From: SIG673 sp045653945
GTDB taxonomy: Bacteria > Bacillota > Clostridia > Oscillospirales > CAG-272
Length of the DNA stretch: 61,074 nucleotides
Reading direction: 5' to 3'
Assembly (NCBI GenBank): GCA_045653945.1
Contig: JAZOML010000056.1
Location: 1 to 61,074 of the forward strand
Shown: positions 33,623 through 42,207 of the stretch, piece by piece
How positions within the stretch are numbered: the first letter of the stretch is position 1
Layout of the letters: each line of letters opens with the position of its first letter
Notes under the pieces: model-generated
The model's database searches: none
What the model was told of the DNA's origin: nothing
Seen by the model: the letters and a program-made list of their open reading frames with translations, nothing else
Made by a program: the position numbers and the translations under genes

Positions 33623-35004
33623 GTCGATTTATTAATCTTTTTTAGCCATTTTCCGCTTTTAAGTCGGAGGTAGCACCAAACACATTTTATAATTTGGTCG
33701 ATTTTGAGGAAGAAGTATACCCAAAACGGGTCAAGTCCAAGAACTAGTCCTGCAAGAGCGCCGAGCGGAACGCTTGCAAGCCATAAAAAGAGTACGTCGC
33801 CAACCATAAGGAATTTGGTGTCTCCGCCTGCTCGCAAAACTCCCTTTGTGAGAATTGAGTTTATAGATTGGAACACCATAATTATCATAATCGAGTACAT
33901 AAGCTTGTTTGCAATAGCCTTTGCCTCTTCGGAAATTTCGTAAAACTGTATAATCGGATTTTTAACGATGAGTATAATAAGCGATGCGAAAACACCTATG
34001 ATAGCGCCCATAACAAGGAAGGCATATCCTTGCTTTTGAGCTTTTTTTATCTCACCCTTGCCCATTGTGTGTCCCGTTATGATACCGCTTGCGTTTGAAG
34101 TACCCTGTGTCAGTACCGAGCTTAGCTGCTGTACGACTGTGGTAACGGCGTTAGCCGCAACAAATGCGGAGTTATTCATATGACCAATAACCATAGCGAC
34201 AGCGTTATTGCCTAGCGCCAGCAGTCCGTCGCTGATAAGAACGGGGATACTTACCTTGATGTATTCACGCAAAAGCCCCGAGCATTTCATTAAGAAATTT
34301 TTTATGCGGTAGGTAATGCGCTTATCAAAAAAGAAGAAGTAGCCGCAAATAAAGAAGAATTCATATCCTCTTGCAATAAGAGTGCCGAGCGCGGCGCCCT
34401 CGATTTCCATACGGGGAGCACCGAGCTTACCGAAAATAAATACCCAGTTGAAAAATACGTTTACAAAAAATGCGGTTATAGAGCTGATAAGCGGAATTCT
34501 TACCTGACCTACGCTTCTCAAAACTATCGTACAGGTCAGTGAAAAGCCTGTAAAAATATAGGTAGGTATAAGCCATTTAAGATATTTTACGCCGTAGTCG
34601 ATTATAATCTCGTCTTTTGTGTATATCCTCATAATGAGCGACGGCGCAAGTATGGTGGCAAGGGTAAATACGGCGCTGAATATAAAGCAAAAGCGGAGCA
34701 TTATAGTTACCGCTTTTTTCAGCGAGTCCATTTCCTTCATACCCCAAAAGCGTGAGGTAAGCACCGATGCACCCATACCGATACCCATACAAAATATCAT
34801 AAACAGGTTTATAAACTGTCCTGCAAGCGAGGAAGCGGATATTTGGTTATCACCGAGGTCGCTGAGCATTACCGTATCAGCAAGGTTTATAGCAACGGTA
34901 ATCAGCGATTGCGCCGCTATTGGCAGGGCAATCTTCGCCATATTGAGATATAGCTCTTTTAAATTAAGTTTTTCGTCCTTGATTTCGTTTACCATTTTAC
35001 TCAC
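33619..35004 (-). CDS. MATE family efflux transporter
   Basis: A 461-residue membrane protein with about twelve helices, a cation-driven multidrug or metabolite exporter. Typical features are the N-terminal AQSLITVAINLADTVMLSDLGDNQISASSLAGQ and the middle-repeat ISVPVLISDGLLALGNNAVAMVIGHM. Substrate unknown. It overlaps the end of pepD by 8 bases and is the last gene of the rnhA-pepD-MATE transcript. Confidence 0.93.
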   Translation of the reverse strand: MSKMVNEIKDEKLNLKELYLNMAKIALPIAAQSLITVAINLADTVMLSDLGDNQISASSLAGQFINLFMIFCMGIGMGASVLTSRFWGMKEMDSLKKAVTIMLRFCFIFSAVFTLATILAPSLIMRIYTKDEIIIDYGVKYLKWLIPTYIFTGFSLTCTIVLRSVGQVRIPLISSITAFFVNVFFNWVFIFGKLGAPRMEIEGAALGTLIARGYEFFFICGYFFFFDKRITYRIKNFLMKCSGLLREYIKVSIPVLISDGLLALGNNAVAMVIGHMNNSAFVAANAVTTVVQQLSSVLTQGTSNASGIITGHTMGKGEIKKAQKQGYAFLVMGAIIGVFASLIILIVKNPIIQFYEISEEAKAIANKLMYSIMIIMVFQSINSILTKGVLRAGGDTKFLMVGDVLFLWLASVPLGALAGLVLGLDPFWVYFFLKIDQIIKCVWCYLRLKSGKWLKKINKST

Positions 35005-36448
35005 ATAATTTTTTTAGAAGTACCTTTGTTACCTCATAAATTCTCTCTACCGATGCGATTTCAAGCGTTTCCTTAGGAGTGTGGATATCGTACATATTCG
35101 GGCCGATAGAAATAATGTCGGGATTTTTGCCCAAAGCGGATAGTTTTTCGTAAAACGTTCCGCATTCAAGTCCTGCGTGGGTGGCGAAAAATTCAGGCAT
35201 TTTGCCAAAGATTTCGCTATACGCCCCCTCGTAAGCGCTTTGTAGGGGGGTTCCTTTTTTATATTCCCAACAACCGTGAAAGCTATTAAGAATAAGCTCC
35301 GCAGAAAGCACGTGTGCAAGGCGCGAAAGTGTAATTTTCATATCGTCATCAGAACGTTTGCAGGCAGAACGAGCAAGGAATGTTAGTGAAACGCTATCGC
35401 TAAACGTCTTGATAATTCCCAAATTGACTGAAGCCTGCACCTCTTTTGTGTCGGGGAATCTTTCTGTAACGCCCTGCGGCGCAAGAATAAGTGCGGAGAT
35501 TAGTGCCGAAGTACTTTTTAATGTAAACATATCGGGCAGCGCCGCATTTTGCTCGGTATTTAGCTTTTGGTAGGTTATGCGGAATTTCTTCGCATCGTCC
35601 TTGATAAGCGAGGTACGTACCTGCTTTTCGTATTCAAATACGGTATCCTTTGCCCGTTTTTCATCATCAGCGCCATAGAAAACAACCGTAGCCTCGGCGC
35701 TTGGCGCAATAACGTTTGCCTTTCCGTCGCATTTTATATCCGCAATATGGAAGGGATAATCGGAATATATTCTTTCAAGGAGAACGCCGAGTATTTTCGT
35801 AGCTGAAGCAAATCCGTTATCAATTTGTACTCCGCTGTGTCCTCCTGCAAGACCGCTTATATTGATTTTGTATGCTTTTCCACACTTACGGGTGCGTTCT
35901 ATCGGTATTTTTATATCGTATCTATACCCTGATGCACAGCTTATGCAAACACCGTTTTCTGAGCCTGTATCAAGGTTTACAACCTTTTCCGATAAGGTAG
36001 TAGAGTAGTCAAATCCAATAGCACCGTCCATACCCGTTTCCTCGCAAGAGGTGAAAAGATATTCGGTTACGGGTGCGATGAGAGTGTTGTCAGTCATAAG
36101 CGCAAGCATTATGGCAACTCCTGCGCCGTCATCACCGCCAAGCGTTGTGCCGTTTGCATACAATTTGCCGTTTTTCTCATAAACGTCGATAGCGTCGGTT
36201 AAAAAATTGTGGCTTGAGGACGGAATTTTTTCACAAACCATATCGGTATGAGCTGCAAAAAGAATAGGCGCTTGGTTTTCAAAGCCCTTAGTCGCCTCTT
36301 TTCTTACGTAGACGTTGTTCAAAGAATCCCGCACACAAAAAAGTCCGTTATTTTTGGCAACGCTTTCAATGTATTTTGCGATGTCCTCCTCGTTTCCCGA
36401 GCCGTGAGGAATTTTGCATATTTCCTTAAAAAAATCGATAGGCGTCAT
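34997..36448 (-). CDS. pepD: Aminoacyl-histidine dipeptidase (peptidase D, M20 family)
   Basis: Cytoplasmic zinc dipeptidase with broad specificity, including Xaa-His dipeptides. The 483-residue length is typical. Metal-binding motifs: AAHTDMVCEK near residue 66 (His and Asp ligands), LGGDDGAGVA near 103, and SCEETGMDGA with the catalytic Glu near 132. LAGGHSGVQID near 199 is also typical, and the last ligand is in the HTPKETLEI region. The usual QGHLDMV appears as AAHTDMV, a mild variant. The gene starts 4 bases after the rnhA stop. Confidence 0.95.
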   Translation of the reverse strand: MTPIDFFKEICKIPHGSGNEEDIAKYIESVAKNNGLFCVRDSLNNVYVRKEATKGFENQAPILFAAHTDMVCEKIPSSSHNFLTDAIDVYEKNGKLYANGTTLGGDDGAGVAIMLALMTDNTLIAPVTEYLFTSCEETGMDGAIGFDYSTTLSEKVVNLDTGSENGVCISCASGYRYDIKIPIERTRKCGKAYKINISGLAGGHSGVQIDNGFASATKILGVLLERIYSDYPFHIADIKCDGKANVIAPSAEATVVFYGADDEKRAKDTVFEYEKQVRTSLIKDDAKKFRITYQKLNTEQNAALPDMFTLKSTSALISALILAPQGVTERFPDTKEVQASVNLGIIKTFSDSVSLTFLARSACKRSDDDMKITLSRLAHVLSAELILNSFHGCWEYKKGTPLQSAYEGAYSEIFGKMPEFFATHAGLECGTFYEKLSALGKNPDIISIGPNMYDIHTPKETLEIASVERIYEVTKVLLKKLCE

Positions 36449-36451
36449 CTT

Positions 36452-36898
36452 TTAGTCCTCGTTTTGAAGCTTTTTATAATAGTTTACCGCAAGTGTATCG
36501 CAACGCTCGTTATATGGGTGTCCTGCGTGTCCCTTTACCCAAACGAATTCAACCTCGTGTATATCGAGAAGTGAAAGCAGTTTTTCCCATAGCTCGGAAT
36601 TGAGTGCGGGTTTACCGTCAGCCTTTTTCCAGCCCTTTGCCTTCCACGATTTTGCCCAACCCTGTACAATTCCGTCGCTTACGTATTTTGAATCGGTTGT
36701 TACGGTAACCGAGCAAGGCTCCTTTAATGCCTCCAAAGCCACGATTACTGCCATAAGCTCCATTTTATTGTTGGTTGTCATTTTATCTCCGCCGCAAAGC
36801 TCCTTTTCGCGTCCGCCATAGACGAGGATTGCACCGTAGCCTCCGGGGCCGGGATTTCCACTACAAGCACCGTCGGTGTAAATATCAACGTGTTTCAT
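36452..36898 (-). CDS. rnhA: Ribonuclease HI
   Basis: Degrades RNA in RNA-DNA hybrids. The 148-residue product has all catalytic residues: Asp in YTDGACSGNPG, Glu in NKMELMAVI, Asp in TTDSKYVSDGI, and the final His and Asp in GHAGHPYNERCD. It leads the rnhA-pepD-MATE operon. Confidence 0.97.
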   Translation of the reverse strand: MKHVDIYTDGACSGNPGPGGYGAILVYGGREKELCGGDKMTTNNKMELMAVIVALEALKEPCSVTVTTDSKYVSDGIVQGWAKSWKAKGWKKADGKPALNSELWEKLLSLLDIHEVEFVWVKGHAGHPYNERCDTLAVNYYKKLQNED

Positions 36899-36935
36899 AA
36901 ATTATCATATCCGCTTTCGTACTTTATTAATTACT

Positions 36936-36963
36936 ATTATACCAACTTTTTGAAAAAAATCAA
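36936..36963 (-). promoter_or_regulatory. SigA promoter of rnhA-pepD-MATE
   Basis: On the minus strand: TTGATT (36963-36958), 16-bp spacer, TATAAT (36941-36936), about 38 bases before the rnhA start. Confidence 0.75.
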
Positions 36964-36993
36964 TACTATATTAAAAACTTTACCCTTAATCTC

Positions 36994-37022
36994 TTGACAT
37001 AATAATTTAGTATATATATAAT
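36994..37022 (+). promoter_or_regulatory. Consensus SigA promoter of the 37-42 kb gene run
   Basis: TTGACA (36994-36999), 17-bp spacer, TATAAT (37017-37022). It lies 31 bases before the first gene and points away from the rnhA promoter. Confidence 0.88.
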
Positions 37023-37053
37023 TATTATAGAATATTACTTAGGAGTTTTGAAT

Positions 37054-37623
37054 ATGGACTTTTTGTGTGAATATACCGTTGACAGGAAAAAAGAGGGTGG
37101 CTATAAATATTTAAAACCATTTATATTTTCGATGTGGTTTATTGTGCCGATTATTCTTATGGTAGTTTGCGTTGGAATAGGCAACTCGCTTGGCGGAGTA
37201 GGTAGCATTTTTAAGGCTGCATTTTTTATCGTGCCGATACTTACTGCAGGTCTTGCAAAGTTTTTTGCTCCCGCAACTATGGCGTTTGGCGAGGTGGCAT
37301 ACGAATACTCAATATCCTCAGGCGAGATGTCCTTTGCTAAGATTTTCGGCAATCGCTTCCGTCGTGAGTGGTTTAAGGTTAAGCTGACCGACCTTGAAAA
37401 ATGCGCTCCCTACGATGCTGACGCAAGGAAGGAGCTTAATAAAAGAAGCTTTGATAAGATATATAAGGGCGTGTCATCCGAAAATGCGGAACGTGTATAC
37501 TATTTAATAGGCAAAAACGAAAAGGGAGAGAGCTGTCTTGTTACCTTTGAGGTTATCAAAAAGAGTCTGCGTATGATAAAAACCTATCATCCCCAGACTA
37601 AGATGATTGACCTGCCGTTCTGA
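37054..37623 (+). CDS. Hypothetical membrane protein
   Basis: A 189-residue protein with two adjacent membrane helices at about 27-70 followed by a soluble C-terminal domain. That layout, with VAYEYSISSGEMSFAKIFG and LIGKNEKGESCLVTFEV, resembles bacterial proteins with a PH-like or YcxB-like cytosolic domain; I cannot name the family firmly. ATG at 37054 was chosen over TTG at 37048 because TTAGGAG ends 8 bases before it. It is the first gene after a consensus promoter. Confidence 0.8.
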   Translation: MDFLCEYTVDRKKEGGYKYLKPFIFSMWFIVPIILMVVCVGIGNSLGGVGSIFKAAFFIVPILTAGLAKFFAPATMAFGEVAYEYSISSGEMSFAKIFGNRFRREWFKVKLTDLEKCAPYDADARKELNKRSFDKIYKGVSSENAERVYYLIGKNEKGESCLVTFEVIKKSLRMIKTYHPQTKMIDLPF

Positions 37624-37684
37624 TACATAAAAATCTACTTGCTTTCATAAAATTTACAAACACTTTTTATGGGAGCTTATAGGT

Positions 37685-38176
37685 ATGAAAAGGCTATTTT
37701 GTTTAGTTTTATGCACTTTTTTTCTTGTTTCCTGCGTAAATGTAAGCGGAGAACCGTTTTCGGTATTTAACGGTGAGTTTAGCGTAAAAATATCCTCGAA
37801 TTGTGAGGGTAACGCCTGCGATTTTTCTTATAATAAAAAAAACGAGACGATTACGTTTTTGTCCCCTTCTGAGCTCGTCGGATTTACTCTTAAGGAGGAT
37901 AAAGACGGCATATCACTTTCTTTTGACGGAATAAGCGCTCCTGTTTCGGAATACGCAGGCAGGCTTTTGCTTATTTGTAAATACGTTTTCTCGGCAAGCA
38001 GCGACGATGTCGTAGAAATATCGGCAAGGGATACTGAAAACGGTGTGCTTACCCTTGTTAATACAAATAACTGCGAGTATGCTTTTTTTAGCGATGGCAG
38101 TCCGTATTCCGTTTGCGGCGAATACGAGGGAATACATTTTGATTTTATCTTTTCCGACTTTGAGGCTGCGCAGTGA
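37685..38176 (+). CDS. Hypothetical lipoprotein
   Basis: A 163-residue exported protein. The N-terminus MKRLFCLVLCTFFLVSC is a lipoprotein signal with lipobox LVSC (lipidated Cys17). The mature part reads as beta-rich and contains two further Cys in NCEGNAC. Function unrecognised. It is followed directly by alr, with stop and start overlapping (TGATG), so they are coupled; a link to cell-wall processes is only suggested by position. Confidence 0.75.
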   Translation: MKRLFCLVLCTFFLVSCVNVSGEPFSVFNGEFSVKISSNCEGNACDFSYNKKNETITFLSPSELVGFTLKEDKDGISLSFDGISAPVSEYAGRLLLICKYVFSASSDDVVEISARDTENGVLTLVNTNNCEYAFFSDGSPYSVCGEYEGIHFDFIFSDFEAAQ

Positions 38177-39243
38177 TGCAGACTTGTGTGAATATAAAGC
38201 TCCCCTCTTTGCAGGATAATGCCGAGCAGCTTTTAAAATATCTTGGCGATTTTTACTGCGTTTTAAAATGCGGGGCATACGGACACGGCACACGGGAGTG
38301 TGCCGAAGCGCTTTATGATATCGGACACCGTTTTTTTGCCGTTTTTTCGCTTGATGAGGCGCTTGAAATTAAAAGCGTTGCTCCGGATAGCGAGGTGCTG
38401 ATACTCGGCAGGACTGAACCGAAATTAGTCGAAACAGTAATAAAAAACGGATTTGTGCAAACGGTTTTTTCAAGCGAATACGCAAATGAGCTTGTGCCCT
38501 ACTCATACGGACTTCGAGCGCATATCAAAATTGATAGCGGTATGAATAGATGCGGCTTTAAATGCGCCCCGAGCGAAATTAAAGCGGTGTTTTCGGATTT
38601 CAAGGGCAATATAGAGGGTACGTATACTCATTTTCCAAAGGCAGACGAAAAAGATTTGACGTCAACCGAGGCATCATTTGACCGATTTTTGGGTAACGCA
38701 AGTGAGCTTGAGGCACTGTTTGGGAAAAAGCTTATAAAGCATAGTGCCGCAACCGCCTGTGCTTTAAGACTTCCAAGGGCAAGGCTTGATAAGTCAAGAA
38801 TAGGTCTTGCGCTTTACGGATATCTTCCAGAAAACTGCTCCCTGCCGTTTTCTATTAAACCTGTAATGAGCCTTACTGCCCCCGTAATTTCTGTAAAAAC
38901 GGTAAGAAAGGGCGAGGGTGTAGGCTACGGCGGCACACCGTTGGAAAAGGATACTGTTATAGCAACCGTTGCTTGTGGATACGCAAACGGACTTGTTCGT
39001 AGCGCAGGGCGATTTTTAAATCCTAGTATAAATGGAAATTTTGCGAAAATTGTAGGGCGTGTGTGTATGGATAGATGTATGCTCGACGTTACGGGGATTT
39101 TTGAAAGCGGAAAACGTATAGCTATTTACGACGGTGTTGAGTTTTTTGATAACGCCACTGCGTTTGCCGAAGCGGAAGGCACGATACCGTATGAAATACT
39201 CACACGTGTTGGTAAAATGAATACAAGGAATTTTATAAAATAA
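38176..39243 (+). CDS. alr: Alanine racemase
   Basis: PLP enzyme that makes D-alanine for peptidoglycan. About 355 residues. The PLP lysine is in VLKCGAYGHG (canonical VKADAYGHG), near residue 31. KIDSGMNRCGF, VGYGGTP with the catalytic Tyr (canonical SYGRT), and GRVCMDRCMLDVTG (canonical GRVCMDQ) are the other signatures. Several active-site-flanking residues are non-standard (Cys for Ala after the lysine, CMDRC), so it may be a divergent or serine/alanine racemase, though all catalytic residues are kept. ATG overlaps the lipoprotein stop by one base; GTG at 38173 is also possible. Confidence 0.88.
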   Translation: MQTCVNIKLPSLQDNAEQLLKYLGDFYCVLKCGAYGHGTRECAEALYDIGHRFFAVFSLDEALEIKSVAPDSEVLILGRTEPKLVETVIKNGFVQTVFSSEYANELVPYSYGLRAHIKIDSGMNRCGFKCAPSEIKAVFSDFKGNIEGTYTHFPKADEKDLTSTEASFDRFLGNASELEALFGKKLIKHSAATACALRLPRARLDKSRIGLALYGYLPENCSLPFSIKPVMSLTAPVISVKTVRKGEGVGYGGTPLEKDTVIATVACGYANGLVRSAGRFLNPSINGNFAKIVGRVCMDRCMLDVTGIFESGKRIAIYDGVEFFDNATAFAEAEGTIPYEILTRVGKMNTRNFIK

Positions 39244-39255
39244 AGGATAGAGAAT

Positions 39256-39993
39256 ATGAAATATAGCTTTAAGACAACTGTTACACCGCACGACCTTGAT
39301 ATTAATAATATTGCATCGGCGTCGGCTGTTTTACGCTATTTGCAGGAGGCTGCGTATAGGCATTTAAAGGTTTGTCCTCCGACAATGGACGAGCTTCGCG
39401 CACAAAATAAGGTATTTGTGCTTAGTCGGGTAAGCTTCAGCATATATGCGGAGCTTCACTCAGGCGATGAGCTTGAAATATCCACGTGGCCAAGTGAAGG
39501 ACGTGGAGTAAGCTTTTTGCGTTCTGGCAGGATGACCAGAAACGGCAGCACCGTTGCGGAGCTTCTTGCCGTTTGGGCTCTTATTAACCCCGTTGATAAA
39601 ACACTTTGGAGAACAAGTGATTACAGCGCTGATTTTGAATACGAGGAGCCTATTGAGCTTGATATGCCGACAAGGTTCAGAATACCAAAGGACGTAGAGC
39701 TTTCGCTTGTCGGTCAGTACACCGTAAGGTACAACGATATCGACGTAAATAAACATATAAACAACACCCATTATCCCGATATTCTTTGTAGCTTTCTTCC
39801 CACAATGCTCGGACGCAAGGTGGTAAATATGTCGATAAGCTACGTAAACGAGGCTCCGCTTGGTACGGATGTAAAGGTTTACTGCTCACGTGAGGATGAC
39901 GGAACGTTTTATATGCGTACAACCCTGCCCGACGGACGTGTAAACGTTGAGGCGCAGCTTATAATGGAGAATATCTATGACGGTAGCTATTAA
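39256..39993 (+). CDS. Acyl-ACP thioesterase
   Basis: A 245-residue double-hotdog thioesterase of the acyl-ACP TE family (PF01643) that releases fatty acids from acyl carrier protein. The N-terminal half has the TPHDLDINNIASASAVLRYLQEAA helix region. The second half carries the catalytic motif DVNKHINNTHY, with Asn and His as in plant FatA/B. In anaerobic gut bacteria such enzymes are common and their chain-length preference varies. It overlaps the next gene by 17 bases. Confidence 0.9.
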   Translation: MKYSFKTTVTPHDLDINNIASASAVLRYLQEAAYRHLKVCPPTMDELRAQNKVFVLSRVSFSIYAELHSGDELEISTWPSEGRGVSFLRSGRMTRNGSTVAELLAVWALINPVDKTLWRTSDYSADFEYEEPIELDMPTRFRIPKDVELSLVGQYTVRYNDIDVNKHINNTHYPDILCSFLPTMLGRKVVNMSISYVNEAPLGTDVKVYCSREDDGTFYMRTTLPDGRVNVEAQLIMENIYDGSY

Positions 39994-40534
39994 GGTAGAC
40001 GATAAGCTCCTTTTTGATGCGCTTAAGGTTATGCTTTGCGACCTCGGTTATGTCGTATCGGACGGTGTATGCGACACGGTTATAACGGATAATCCTGAGT
40101 TTACCGATAATGATAGCAGGGTGCTATACGTCGGATACGAAAACGAAAGTGGAAGACACTCATATCTTTATCGCCCGTTTTCACTTGAAGCGCTTGACAG
40201 CGCTTTGAAGTCGTTTGATATAAAAAACAGTGCGGACAAGCCTGCTATAAAAATCGAAAAAAATCTTTCTCGGGTGGTTGCTTTTGGTTACAAAATTTTG
40301 TTAACCGAAAAGGAAATGCTCCTTTTTAACCTGCTTTTTGATAATAAAAACAATTCGGTAAGCGACAAAAAAATACTTGAATACGTTTGGAAAAACGAGA
40401 TAGTACAGGGGAGCAATATAGTAGCAGTTTATATAAAATATCTTCGTCAAAAGATAGACGAGAGAGTGGGGCAAAGACTCATTTTCCGTGTAAGAGGCGA
40501 AGGATATATGCTTAAAATAAACGAAAAGGAATAA
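39977..40534 (+). CDS. Orphan OmpR-type winged-helix regulator with degenerate receiver
   Basis: A 185-residue protein. The C-terminal 90 residues are an OmpR/PhoB-type DNA-binding domain: LTEKEMLLFNLLFDN, then NIVAVYIKYLRQKIDE and the terminal wing FRVRGEGYML. The N-terminal about 75 residues are shorter than a receiver. They keep only a receiver-like pattern (ALKVMLCDLGY; TVITDNPEF; YRPFSLEALDSAL) and lack a clear acidic pocket, phospho-acceptor Asp and Lys. No histidine kinase is nearby. It probably acts without phosphorylation. The start lies inside the thioesterase gene, so the two are coupled. Confidence 0.8.
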   Translation: MTVAIKVDDKLLFDALKVMLCDLGYVVSDGVCDTVITDNPEFTDNDSRVLYVGYENESGRHSYLYRPFSLEALDSALKSFDIKNSADKPAIKIEKNLSRVVAFGYKILLTEKEMLLFNLLFDNKNNSVSDKKILEYVWKNEIVQGSNIVAVYIKYLRQKIDERVGQRLIFRVRGEGYMLKINEKE

Positions 40535-40538
40535 AAAT

Positions 40539-41270
40539 ATGCTTGAAAAAATTTATACCATACCCGTAAACGAGGCGTTTGACCTTTGCATTGAATACCC
40601 TGCCGAAGGGTGTCCCTTTTGCAGACTGTGGCGCAAACTTGAAAATGATGAAATAGAGATAATTCTCGGCGCTTCAATGATGGAGCCCGATATAAGAATT
40701 AAGACCAACGAGCTTGGCTTTTGCGGACGTCATTTTGATATGATGTTTGAAAAGAATAATCGCCTTGGACTTGCGCTTATACTCGAAAGCCACTTAAACG
40801 ATGTAAGAGAATTTTGTGAACCCGGGGGATTTCTCGGCGCAAGAACGTCGGCTATACCCGAAAAGCTCGGAAAGCTTGAAAAAAGCTGTTACGTGTGTGA
40901 TAGAATAGGTGCAAATTTTTCAAAAATGGTGGAAAACGCCGTATATCTTTACGATACCGAGCAGGATTTTAGAGATAAGGTTAAAAATTCACCTTATTTT
41001 TGCCTTGTTCATTATAAGGAATTTTTAAATTCCGCAAAGCTTCATATGAATAAAAAGCGTGTGCCCGATTTCCAAAAAGCACTTGCGGAAACCGTTAATA
41101 AATACTTTGACGAGCTTAGGGCTGACGTAAGTCATTTTTGTAAGAAATTTGACTACCGTTACGAAAACGAGCCTTGGGGAAATTCAAAGGACGCCGTTGA
41201 AAGAGCAATTAAATTTATTTCGGGTGATAGACGCTTAAAGCTTGAAAAACCGAAGAAAAAGGAACAGTGA
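40539..41270 (+). CDS. DUF6062-like Cys/His-rich protein
   Basis: A 243-residue soluble protein of a family found in Clostridia, here recognised by pattern. It contains two similar blocks: CPFC near residue 25 followed by FCGRH near 62-66, and CYVC near 115 followed by FCLVH near 146-150. Each block offers C-x2-C plus C-x2-H, so it is probably a duplicated zinc site. No enzymatic motif seen. It lies 4 bases after the orphan regulator and 3 bases before ogg. Confidence 0.7.
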   Translation: MLEKIYTIPVNEAFDLCIEYPAEGCPFCRLWRKLENDEIEIILGASMMEPDIRIKTNELGFCGRHFDMMFEKNNRLGLALILESHLNDVREFCEPGGFLGARTSAIPEKLGKLEKSCYVCDRIGANFSKMVENAVYLYDTEQDFRDKVKNSPYFCLVHYKEFLNSAKLHMNKKRVPDFQKALAETVNKYFDELRADVSHFCKKFDYRYENEPWGNSKDAVERAIKFISGDRRLKLEKPKKKEQ

Positions 41271-41273
41271 GTT

Positions 41274-42113
41274 ATGACCGTAAGAGAAGAAAATGGCTCG
41301 GTAGTTGTAAGGGGACTTGTGCATTTTTCAGTTACGCAAACCTTTGATTGCGGACAGTGCTTTCGGTTTGATATAAACGAAAACAGCGCTACGGGGTACG
41401 CGTTTGGCAAAAAAATAACCTTTTTGCAGTTAAGCGAGGACAGCGTTTGTATTACCCCTTGCACGCTTGATGAATTCAATGACATATGGGCAAAATACCT
41501 TTGCCTTGACCTTGATTATGCTGAAATCCGTAGCGAAATGCTTTCTTATCGCAAGGACGATGAAAAGCTTTCCCTTGCTATGCAAACGGGAAACGGCATC
41601 AGAATTTTGCGTCAGGACAAATGGGAAACGCTCTGCTCGTTTATCATATCGCAAAATAACAATATACCGAGAATTAAAAAGATAATTTCATCACTTTGCA
41701 AAGCGGGAGCGGAAATTTCGGGTGGCAGCGAAATAGAATTCCCCAGCCCCGAAACGCTTATAAAAATGGGAAAGGACGGACTGTTTGCGCTGAAAACGGG
41801 ATTTCGTGCCTCATATCTTTTTGATGCGGCTAGCAAGGTAGTAAACGGCGAAATCGACCTTGGTGCAGTATTTGAAATGGATACGGAAAATGCCTGTGCA
41901 GAGCTTTGCAAAATTAAGGGAGTTGGACCTAAGGTTGCAGCCTGCACACTCCTTTTCGGCTTTGAAAAATACGACTGCTTTCCTATTGACGTATGGGTAA
42001 AAAGAGTAATGCAGGAATATTACGGCGGACTTGTAAGCGGAAAGGATTTCGGACGGTTTGCAGGACTTGCCCAACAGTACCTTTTCTACCATCGCAGGTA
42101 TATAGAAGGATAA
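41274..42113 (+). CDS. ogg: 8-oxoguanine DNA glycosylase/AP lyase (OGG1 family)
   Basis: Removes 8-oxoguanine from DNA. The 279-residue product has the OGG N-terminal domain (TFDCGQCFRFD) and helix-hairpin-helix KIKGVGPKVAACTLLFG with the catalytic Lys220. The activating Asp is Asp239 in FPIDVWVKR. The Lys-Asp spacing of 19 equals that of human OGG1 (249 and 268, from recollection). ATG follows the preceding stop by 3 bases; last gene of this run before the pgi promoter. Confidence 0.92.
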   Translation: MTVREENGSVVVRGLVHFSVTQTFDCGQCFRFDINENSATGYAFGKKITFLQLSEDSVCITPCTLDEFNDIWAKYLCLDLDYAEIRSEMLSYRKDDEKLSLAMQTGNGIRILRQDKWETLCSFIISQNNNIPRIKKIISSLCKAGAEISGGSEIEFPSPETLIKMGKDGLFALKTGFRASYLFDAASKVVNGEIDLGAVFEMDTENACAELCKIKGVGPKVAACTLLFGFEKYDCFPIDVWVKRVMQEYYGGLVSGKDFGRFAGLAQQYLFYHRRYIEG

Positions 42114-42139
42114 AATTTCCAAAATATTTCAATTATGTA

Positions 42140-42168
42140 TTGATTTATTAATATTATTGTAGTACAAT
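42140..42168 (+). promoter_or_regulatory. SigA promoter of pgi
   Basis: TTGATT (42140-42145), 17-bp spacer, TACAAT (42163-42168), 40 bases before the pgi start. Confidence 0.78.
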
Positions 42169-42207
42169 ATAAAAGTAATATTTATACATTTATCGGAGGA
42201 TAATAAA

